A DNA stretch of 64,000 bases from assembly GCF_002289575.1 (NCBI RefSeq), contig NZ_NTGA01000006.1:1-64000 (forward strand), in the 5' to 3' direction. The DNA is from Dietzia natronolimnaea. GTDB taxonomy: Bacteria; Actinomycetota; Actinomycetes; Mycobacteriales; Mycobacteriaceae. Shown piece after piece: positions 56,541 through 64,000 of the stretch. How positions within the stretch are numbered: position 1 is the first letter of the stretch; each line of letters starts with the position of its first letter. Below the pieces are notes generated by a model, which saw nothing but the letters and a program-made list of their open reading frames with translations, searched no databases and had not been told where the DNA came from. A program made the position numbers and the translations under genes.

Positions 56541-57698
56541 TTGCGCCGCACAGTGTTCAACGAAGACCACGAGGCCTTCCGCCAGACAATCCGCGCCTTC
56601 ATCGAAGCCGAGGTGTCCCCGCACTTCCAGGAGTGGTTCGACGCGGGCATGGTGCCCCGTGAGTTCTACTACAAGCTCGCCGACCTCGGCGTCTTCGGCA
56701 TCAACGTCGACGAGGAGTACGGCGGAGCCGGGATCGACTCGCACAAGTTCGAGGCCATCCAGTCCGAGGAGACCGCCCGCGCCGGCGTGAACTTCGGCGG
56801 GTCGGGTGTTCACGTCCTGCTTGGCCTGCCCTACATCAAGGCTCTGGCAACCGACGAGCAGAAGCAGCGGTACCTGCCCAAGTTCGTCTCCGGTGAGGAG
56901 ATGTGGGCCCTGGCCATGACCGAGCCGGGGACCGGTTCGGACCTGGCGGGAATGAAGAGCACCGCCAAGCTCTCCGAGGACGGCACCCATTACGTTCTCA
57001 ACGGCGCCAAGACCTTCATCACCGGAGGTGTCCACGCCGACCGCGTGATCGTCTGCGCCCGGACCGCTCCCCCCCGGGAGGACGACCGTCGCTTCGGGAT
57101 CTCTCTTCTGGCCGTCGACACCTCGCTCGAGGGTTACTCCGTGGGACGCAAGCTGGACAAGGTCGGCCTGAGGACCTCCGACACCGCGGAACTGGCCTTC
57201 AGCGACGTCAAGGTCCCGGTGGAGGACCTGCTCGGCGAGGAGAACCGTGGCTTCTACTACCTCGGGCAGAACCTGCCGTCCGAGCGCTGGGGTATCGCCT
57301 ACGGGGCGTACGCCCAGGCCGCTGCCGCCGTCCGCTTCGCCAAGGAGTACACCCAGCAGCGCACGGTCTTCGGCAAGGAGGTGGCTTCGTTCCAGAACAC
57401 CAAGTTCGAGCTGGCCGCCTGCCAGGCCAAGGTCGACGCCGCGCAGGCCGTCGCCGACCGGGCGCTCGAGGCACTCGACGAGGGAGAGCTGACCGCGGCA
57501 GAGGCCGCATCCGCCAAGCTGTTCTGCACCGAGATCGCGGCCGAGGTCATCGACCGTTGTCTCCAGCTGCACGGAGGCTACGGGTTCATCAACGAGTACC
57601 CGATCGCCCGACTGTACACGGACAACCGGGTCAACCGGATCTACGGCGGGACCAACGAGGTCATGAAGACCATCATCGCCAAGGACATGGGACTGTAG
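56541..57698 (+). CDS. Acyl-CoA dehydrogenase
   Basis: FAD enzyme oxidising acyl-CoA thioesters in beta-oxidation or amino acid catabolism. 385 residues: N-terminal helical domain, ALAMTEPGTGSDLAGM (FAD-binding), FITGGVHADRVIVCART, QTxFGK segment QQRTVFGKEVASFQNTKFE and CLQLHGGYGFINEYPIARLY; the catalytic base is probably Glu in YGGTNEVMKTI, the short-chain/long-chain position used by most ACADs. TTG start at 56541 with AAAGG 7 bases upstream. Not known to me from this place in M. tuberculosis. Confidence 0.94.
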   Translation: MRRTVFNEDHEAFRQTIRAFIEAEVSPHFQEWFDAGMVPREFYYKLADLGVFGINVDEEYGGAGIDSHKFEAIQSEETARAGVNFGGSGVHVLLGLPYIKALATDEQKQRYLPKFVSGEEMWALAMTEPGTGSDLAGMKSTAKLSEDGTHYVLNGAKTFITGGVHADRVIVCARTAPPREDDRRFGISLLAVDTSLEGYSVGRKLDKVGLRTSDTAELAFSDVKVPVEDLLGEENRGFYYLGQNLPSERWGIAYGAYAQAAAAVRFAKEYTQQRTVFGKEVASFQNTKFELAACQAKVDAAQAVADRALEALDEGELTAAEAASAKLFCTEIAAEVIDRCLQLHGGYGFINEYPIARLYTDNRVNRIYGGTNEVMKTIIAKDMGL

Positions 57699-57727
57699 CT
57701 CCCCCCGCAGGGACTCGCCGGTACGAC

Positions 57728-57760
57728 GAGGCCCCCACCGCGCGACGCGGTGGGGGCCTC
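57728..57760. terminator. Bidirectional terminator after the acyl-CoA dehydrogenase
   Basis: GAGGCCCCCACCGCG (57728-57742) and CGCGGTGGGGGCCTC (57746-57760) form a perfect 15-base-pair stem with a 3-base loop between convergent stops at 57698 and 57786. Confidence 0.88.
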
Positions 57761-57785
57761 TGACCGGTTTCCGGCCGGCGCCGGA

Positions 57786-58202
57786 TCAGTGCTTCTCGCG
57801 ACCCCAGTGGTACTCGAAGACCAGCGCACAGGCGGTGATGATCAACGCGGTCGCGCCCGCGAGCAGGACCCACCAGTTCCAGAACGCCGCGCCGAAGCCG
57901 GTGATCATCACCGAGGCGGCGACGAAGAACGGCCAGAAGCTGTGCGGGCTGAAGAATCCGAGCTCGCCGGCGCCGTCCGAGATCTCCGCCTCCTCGTAGT
58001 CCTCGGGGAGCGTGCTGATGCGTCGCGCCACGAACCGGAGGTACCCGCCGATCAACAGGCACAGACCGGCGGAGAGCACCAGCGAGGTTGCGCCCACCCA
58101 TTCGATACCGGTTCGCGAGGTGCCCGTGAGGTAGGTGTACGCGACCGCCAGGATGGCGAGGAAGACCACCAGTCCGTCGAAGATTCTTACTGTTGCGTTC
58201 AT
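57786..58202 (-). CDS. ctaF: Actinobacterial cytochrome c oxidase subunit IV
   Basis: Small actinobacterial subunit of the aa3 oxidase. 138 residues with four helices (about 8-27, 36-58, 91-110, 113-130); RISTLPEDYEEAEISDGAGELGF with FFSPHSFWPFF is the family mark. ATG at 58202. Lies 36 bases after ctaC on the same strand, so the two are one transcript, as Rv2199c/Rv2200c. Confidence 0.96.
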   Translation of the reverse strand: MNATVRIFDGLVVFLAILAVAYTYLTGTSRTGIEWVGATSLVLSAGLCLLIGGYLRFVARRISTLPEDYEEAEISDGAGELGFFSPHSFWPFFVAASVMITGFGAAFWNWWVLLAGATALIITACALVFEYHWGREKH

Positions 58203-58238
58203 CGTGCAGGAGCCCTTCGCGTGATACCGGGAGAGACG

Positions 58239-59357
58239 TTAGTTAGCGGACGCGTTCTCGATGATGTTGTTCTGGTCGCGGGTATCGCTGCGGCCGGTCT
58301 TGAACGGCGCCGTGGAGGTGGAGTAGGGCGCCTCACCGATCGACGCGAGCGCCTCGGCGTTGGACGCGGTCGGGTTGTCCTGGCGGAACTGGATGTACTC
58401 CGCGAAGGCCTCCGGCGACACCGCCCTGAGCTCGAAGTTCATCATCGCGTGGTAGGCGCCGCACATCTCGGCGCATCGACCGACGAACGCACCCTCACGC
58501 TCGATCTCGGCGATCTGGAACATGCTCAGCTGCTGGTTCTGGCCCGGGTGGGGCATCACGTCGAGCTTGTAGATGAACTCGGGGATCCAGAAGGAGTGGA
58601 TCACGTCGGCAGCCGCCAGGCGGAACTCGATTCGGGTTCCGGTCGGGAGGACGAGCACCGGGACCTCTTCCGAGGTTCCGACGGTCTCGATGTTGTTGAA
58701 GTGCAGGTACGACTTGTCCTCCGCCAGGCGACCGTGGATCGGACCGCCTGCGGCGGGCTCACCGTGGTGGCCGCGGGCCATGCGCTCCTCGTCGGACAGC
58801 ACGCCGGCCTCCTCGGCAGCACGCTGGGCCTCCTCGTTGGTGCCGTCCTCGATGGACACGCCGGCGACGTCGACCTTGTTGTACCCGAACTTCCAGTTCC
58901 ACTGGAAGGCGGTGACGTCCACCTTGACGCCGACCTCCTCCTCCGGTCGGAGGTCGAGGACCTTGTTCTGCGTGATGACGGTGAAGTAGAAGAGCACCGA
59001 GATGATCACGAACGGCACCGCGGTGTAGACCAGCTCGAGCGGGACGTTGTAGGCGGTCTGGCGCGGGAACTCGCCGTCGTCGTTCTTCCTCTTGCGGTGG
59101 AAGGCCATCGTCCAGAAGATCAGGCCCCACACGAAGAATCCGACGATCAGAGACGTGATGACGGTGCCCGTCCAGAACTCCCTGATGGCGATGCCCTCGG
59201 GCGTGATCCCGTTCGGGAACCCGAAGTTCACGGTCTGGTTCCACCACTTGTTGTCGGTGTGGAGGCTGCAACCGGACAACACCAAGCCCACTGTGGCGAG
59301 CGACACCGCGAGTGCAGCCCTGCGCGTCCGACGACGCCCGTCACGCTGTTCCACCAT
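58239..59357 (-). CDS. ctaC: Cytochrome aa3 oxidase subunit II (CuA)
   Basis: Accepts electrons at the CuA site of aa3 oxidase. 372 residues: lipoprotein signal with lipobox LSGC, two helices (about 65-90 and 105-130), and the CuA cupredoxin domain with ADVIHSFWIPEF and GRCAEMCGAYHAMM (Cys-x3-Cys-x3-His-x2-Met). A charged insertion (EEAQRAAEEAGVLSDEERMA) is typical of actinobacteria and contacts the supercomplex. ATG at 59357 or the next codon GTG; AGGAAGG lies upstream. Confidence 0.97.
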   Translation of the reverse strand: MVEQRDGRRRTRRAALAVSLATVGLVLSGCSLHTDNKWWNQTVNFGFPNGITPEGIAIREFWTGTVITSLIVGFFVWGLIFWTMAFHRKRKNDDGEFPRQTAYNVPLELVYTAVPFVIISVLFYFTVITQNKVLDLRPEEEVGVKVDVTAFQWNWKFGYNKVDVAGVSIEDGTNEEAQRAAEEAGVLSDEERMARGHHGEPAAGGPIHGRLAEDKSYLHFNNIETVGTSEEVPVLVLPTGTRIEFRLAAADVIHSFWIPEFIYKLDVMPHPGQNQQLSMFQIAEIEREGAFVGRCAEMCGAYHAMMNFELRAVSPEAFAEYIQFRQDNPTASNAEALASIGEAPYSTSTAPFKTGRSDTRDQNNIIENASAN

Positions 59358-59406
59358 CACGCCTTCCTGATCAGCGGCACCGACCACGTGGCCGGGACAC
59401 TTAGGA

Positions 59407-59412
59407 ATCGTA
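59407..59412 (-). promoter_or_regulatory. Candidate -10 for ctaC-ctaF (TACGAT)
   Basis: TACGAT on the minus strand gives a leader of about 43 bases to ctaC; no clear -35. Confidence 0.45.
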
Positions 59413-59507
59413 GACCACGGCTCTCAGTTTGGAGGCCGCGGGTCCCGGCATTTCACCCATCCCACCCCTCCGCCGTCCGGTGCCGTGGGCCCGAACCCCG
59501 GGACCAG

Positions 59508-59513
59508 TAGTAT
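59508..59513 (+). promoter_or_regulatory. Candidate -10 for asnB (TAGTAT)
   Basis: TAGTAT, about 70 bases before the asnB ATG, in the divergent gap with ctaC; no clear -35. Confidence 0.4.
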
Positions 59514-59584
59514 TCGAATCCATCGTGGCCCGCGGACGCGGGTTCTGCCCCACCCCCGACGACGATCGACGAGGTACCCGACGA

Positions 59585-61510
59585 ATGTGTGGCCTGCTTG
59601 GTCTGCTCACCCCCGACGGCTCCGCCCGCACCCACGAGTCGAGGGTTCTGGACGCGATGGGGTGCCAGCGGCACCGTGGCCCGGACGAAGTGGGGACCTG
59701 GGTTGACGACGACCTGGCGTTCGGTTTCAACCGACTGTCGATCATCGACATCGCCCATTCACACCAGCCGCTGCGCTGGGGGCCTCCCGAGAGCCCCGAT
59801 CGCTACGCACTGACCTTCAACGGCGAGATCTACAACTACGTCGAGCTCCGAGCGGAGCTCCGGGCGGGGTTCGACGCCGAGTTCCGCACCGAGGGTGACG
59901 GCGAGCCGATCGTGGTCTCCTTCCACCACTGGGGCCCCGCGGCCGTCCGCCGGCTCCGCGGGATGTTCGCCTTCGCGATCTGGGACACCGTCGAACGCAC
60001 GCTGTTCGTCGCGCGCGACCCCTTCGGCATCAAGCCGCTCTACATGGCCAGCGGGCCCGGGGGCACCGCATTCGCGAGCGAGAAGAAGTCGATCACCGAG
60101 CTCGCCGGAGTGCTCGACGTCGACACGTCTCTCGACGCCCGCGCCCTGCAGCACTACGTCACCCTCCAGTACGTCCCGGAGGACGAGACGCTGACGCGCG
60201 GTGTCCGGCGGTTGGAGTCCGGATGCCACGCCACCCTCTCCCCCGGAACCGCCCCCGTGATCGAGCGGTACTTCGAGCCGACGTTCCCCGTGGCGCCCAT
60301 CGCCGACGGTGACGCCGAGCGCCGCTACGAGGAGATCGCGGTGGCTCTGGAGGACTCCGTCGCCAAGCACATGCGTGCTGACGTCACCGTGGGGTCTTTC
60401 CTGTCCGGCGGTATCGACTCCACCGCCATCGCCGCCCTGGCGCGGCGTCACAACGAGAACCTCCTCACCTTCACCACCGGTTTCGAGCGGGAGGGCTACT
60501 CGGAGGTGGACGTGGCCGCGGAGTCCGCGGCGGCGATCGGTGTGGAGCACATCGTCAAGGTGGTCTCGCCGGAGGAGTTCGCCGCCGCGATCCCGGAGAT
60601 CATCTGGTACCTCGACGAGCCCGTCGCCGATCCGGCGCTGGTGCCCCTGTACTTCGTCGCCCGCGAAGCCCGCAAGCACGTCAAGGTGGTGCTGTCCGGC
60701 GAGGGGGCCGATGAGCTCTTCGGCGGGTACACCATCTACAAGGAGCCGCTGTCCCTGGCGCCGTTCGAGAAGGTACCCGGCGGCCTGCGCCGGGCCCTCG
60801 GGCGGGTGAGCGCCCGAATCCCCGAGGGCACCCGCGGCAAGAGCCTGTTGCACCGCGGATCCATGACCCTCGAGGACCGCTACTACGGCAACGCGCGCTC
60901 GTTCTCGGAGGACCAGGTCCGCTCGGTCCTCACCGACTACCGGGCCGAATGGGGCCACCAGGACGTCACGGGCCCCATCTACGAGCGTTCGCGCGGCTGG
61001 GACCCCGTCGCCCGCATGCAGCACCTGGACCTGTTCACGTGGCTGCGCGGCGACATCCTGGTCAAGGCCGACCGGATGACCATGGCCAACTCGCTCGAGC
61101 TGCGCGTGCCGTTCCTCGACCGCGAGGTCTACGAGGTGGCCTCCCGCCTGCCGTACACGGAGAAGGTCGCTCACGGGACCACCAAGTACGCGCTCCGCAA
61201 GGCGCTCGAGCGGATCGTGCCGGCGCACGTGCTGCACCGGAAGAAGCTCGGCTTCCCGGTCCCGACCCGGCACTGGCTGGCCGGACCGGAGCTGCACGAC
61301 TGGGCGCGCGCGCAGGTCCTGGCCTCGGGCACCGACGAGTTCGTGGACAAGGCCGCCGTGATGCGCATGCTCGACGAGCACCGACGTGGCGAGTCCGACC
61401 ACAGCCGCCGGATCTGGACGATGCTGTGCTTCATGATCTGGCACGGCATCTTCGTGGAGGGGCGCATCACCCCGGACATCGAACAGCGGGACTACCCCGT
61501 GCGCCTCTAG
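59585..61510 (+). CDS. asnB: Glutamine-dependent asparagine synthetase
   Basis: Amidotransferase making asparagine or amidating a wall substrate. 641 residues: N-terminal glutaminase with Cys2 nucleophile (MCGLLGLL) and NGEIYNYVELR, then synthetase domain with SFLSGGIDSTAI (ATP P-loop) and LSGEGADELFGGYTIY. ATG at 59585 must be the start because Cys2 has to be exposed. Rv2201 lies in the same slot. In Corynebacterium and mycobacteria one such protein (LtsA/AsnB) amidates DAP in peptidoglycan, so a wall role is possible; sequence alone does not decide. Confidence 0.95.
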   Translation: MCGLLGLLTPDGSARTHESRVLDAMGCQRHRGPDEVGTWVDDDLAFGFNRLSIIDIAHSHQPLRWGPPESPDRYALTFNGEIYNYVELRAELRAGFDAEFRTEGDGEPIVVSFHHWGPAAVRRLRGMFAFAIWDTVERTLFVARDPFGIKPLYMASGPGGTAFASEKKSITELAGVLDVDTSLDARALQHYVTLQYVPEDETLTRGVRRLESGCHATLSPGTAPVIERYFEPTFPVAPIADGDAERRYEEIAVALEDSVAKHMRADVTVGSFLSGGIDSTAIAALARRHNENLLTFTTGFEREGYSEVDVAAESAAAIGVEHIVKVVSPEEFAAAIPEIIWYLDEPVADPALVPLYFVAREARKHVKVVLSGEGADELFGGYTIYKEPLSLAPFEKVPGGLRRALGRVSARIPEGTRGKSLLHRGSMTLEDRYYGNARSFSEDQVRSVLTDYRAEWGHQDVTGPIYERSRGWDPVARMQHLDLFTWLRGDILVKADRMTMANSLELRVPFLDREVYEVASRLPYTEKVAHGTTKYALRKALERIVPAHVLHRKKLGFPVPTRHWLAGPELHDWARAQVLASGTDEFVDKAAVMRMLDEHRRGESDHSRRIWTMLCFMIWHGIFVEGRITPDIEQRDYPVRL

Positions 61511-61569
61511 CCCGAGCCGACCCCGCGGCCAGCCGGATCCGCACTCGAGCCCCCGCAGGCCCGACCCAT

Positions 61570-61626
61570 CGAGAAGAGCGTTCCGCACACACCCTCTCGG
61601 GGAATGCGTGCGGAACGCTCTTCTCG
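61570..61626. terminator. Long bidirectional hairpin after asnB
   Basis: Arms 61570-61588 and 61608-61626 (CGAGAAGAGCGTTCCGCAC and its complement) form a perfect 19-base-pair stem with a 19-base loop between convergent stops. Confidence 0.9.
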
Positions 61627-61688
61627 TCGGGGGTTGGTCGCTGGTGGGTCGTTTGACGCCGGCTCGGCGGTGAGCGACCCGGGCGAGA

Positions 61689-63118
<1,430 letters not shown>

Positions 63119-63273
63119 GTCGGTTCTCCTTGCGATCCGAGAGGGTCTTCGGTGGCGTCCTACGGTGGTGCAACGTCCACCGGGGAGGTCTCTATTCCCC
63201 GGACGCCGCGTCGCCTGACACGATACGCCTGCGGGGAGTGACGGGTGAATGTCCTCGGCCCGGCCCGATCGCC

Positions 63274-63279
63274 TAGCCT
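63274..63279 (+). promoter_or_regulatory. Leaderless-type -10 (TAGCCT) for the DUF3043 gene
   Basis: TAGCCT ends 6 bases before the GTG at 63286; no Shine-Dalgarno. Confidence 0.5.
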
Positions 63280-63285
63280 GGGTAC

Positions 63286-64000
63286 GTGAAGTTGCGTGCA
63301 TTCGGCTCCAGTAAAGACGACTCCGGCAAGAGTTCCGCAGGTACCGACTCCGGTGCGGAGTCCTCTTCCGGCGTCACGCCGACCGATACCGGGGCCGGGG
63401 CCGCGACCGGTACCGCGTCTCCGGCGCGGGACGCCCGGCGACCCGCGGGCAAGGGCAAGCCCACCCCCAGGCGGAGGGACCAGGAGCGCGCGCGGGGTCT
63501 GCGGACCGGGCCCGTCACGGCGCCCGTCACCCGCAAGGAGGCCAAGGAGCGGCGGAAGGCCGCCCGGGCGAACATGTCCAGAGACGAGCGCAGAGCGTCC
63601 AAGGCCGAGGAGCGGGCCGCCCGTGAGGAGCGCCGTCAGCTCATGATGGCCGGCGACGACCGTTACGTCCTCTCGCGCGACCGCGGCGAGGTCCGTCGCT
63701 TCGCCCGCGACTGGGTGGACACCCACCGGCGCCTGATCAACTTCTTCATGCCGCTCGCGCTGTTCGTGATCATCTTCCAGCTCATACCGAATCCCGCGTT
63801 GATGTTCTACAGCCAGAACCTGTTCCTCATCCTCATCGTCGTCGTGGTGGTGGACGGCATCCTGCTCGGACGCAAGGTCAACAGTGTCGTCCGCGAGCGG
63901 TTCCCGGACACCGACGACACCGGCTTCGGCATGGGGTGGTACGCGGTGATGCGGGCGACCCAGCCCCGGATGCTCCGCACCCCACGACCGAGGGTCCGTC
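63286..64000 (+). CDS. DUF3043 membrane protein, partial
   Basis: Function unknown; 238 residues visible and the right edge cuts the end. Ser/Gly-rich N-terminus (about 1-50), highly basic region (KGKPTPRRRDQERARGLR, then RKEAKERRKAARANMSRDER), conserved MMAGDDRYVLSRDRGEVRRF, and two membrane helices (about 152-170 and 178-197) with DGILLGRKV after the second. Matches Rv2206 in order and sequence type. GTG at 63286. The basic N-terminus faces the cytoplasm. Confidence 0.9.
   Translation, partial: MKLRAFGSSKDDSGKSSAGTDSGAESSSGVTPTDTGAGAATGTASPARDARRPAGKGKPTPRRRDQERARGLRTGPVTAPVTRKEAKERRKAARANMSRDERRASKAEERAAREERRQLMMAGDDRYVLSRDRGEVRRFARDWVDTHRRLINFFMPLALFVIIFQLIPNPALMFYSQNLFLILIVVVVVDGILLGRKVNSVVRERFPDTDDTGFGMGWYAVMRATQPRMLRTPRPRVR

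Overview
The window is GC-rich actinobacterial DNA. Meso-diaminopimelate peptidoglycan (MurE DNPR motif), DivIVA/Wag31 polar growth, LM/PIM mannosyltransferases (MptA, PimB'), class II DAHP synthase and the qcrCAB/ctaCEF respiratory supercomplex point to the mycolic-acid-bearing order Mycobacteriales. Gene order follows, almost gene for gene, what I recall of Mycobacterium tuberculosis Rv2144c to Rv2206, with ileS and a dinX-type polymerase placed before wag31 as in Corynebacterium. A Dietzia- or Gordonia-like genus is my guess; the species cannot be named from sequence alone. No tRNA, rRNA, CRISPR array, prophage or insertion sequence was seen.

Left part (1-25.9 kb, all minus strand): the division and cell wall (dcw) cluster. 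Transcription runs from an mraZ promoter at about 25.83 kb through mraZ, rsmH, an FtsL-like protein, ftsI, murE, murF, mraY, murD, ftsW, murG, murC, ftsQ, ftsZ, yfiH, yggS, sepF, yggT, wag31 and a small membrane protein, then ileS and dinB. Many junctions are 4-base stop/start overlaps, so translation is probably coupled. The mraZ promoter carries a regularly phased array of TGGGG boxes, the expected MraZ operator, and ileS has its own T-box leader.

Middle (26-49.4 kb): genes on both strands for envelope glycolipids and signalling: DUF3040, a HEPN protein, a GNAT, a FAD oxidoreductase, LppM, MetF, a polyprenyl synthase, MptA, the PknL kinase (five PASTA domains) beside its likely DNA-binding substrate, AroG, a small RNase, an acyltransferase, an ArsA-like protein with an altered P-loop, an SRPBCC protein, FadD15, PimB', two NlpC/P60 endopeptidases (one behind a c-di-AMP riboswitch), a four-cysteine mini-protein, an exonuclease/GIY-YIG fusion and TrpD.

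Right part (49.6-64 kb): ctaE-qcrCAB, then a block I do not recall from the M. tuberculosis locus (KstD-like flavoprotein, DUF3253, acyl-CoA dehydrogenase), ctaF and ctaC on the minus strand, asnB, an adenosine-kinase-like PfkB protein, an ErpA-type Fe-S carrier and a DUF3043 membrane protein cut by the right edge. Strong inverted repeats separate most convergent pairs.

Three patterns cut across the gene list: many first-in-transcript genes look leaderless (a TANNNT-like hexamer 6-7 bases before the start codon and no Shine-Dalgarno); short tandem duplications recur at gene starts and in spacers; and RNA or operator control (T-box, c-di-AMP riboswitch, MraZ boxes) sits on key growth genes.
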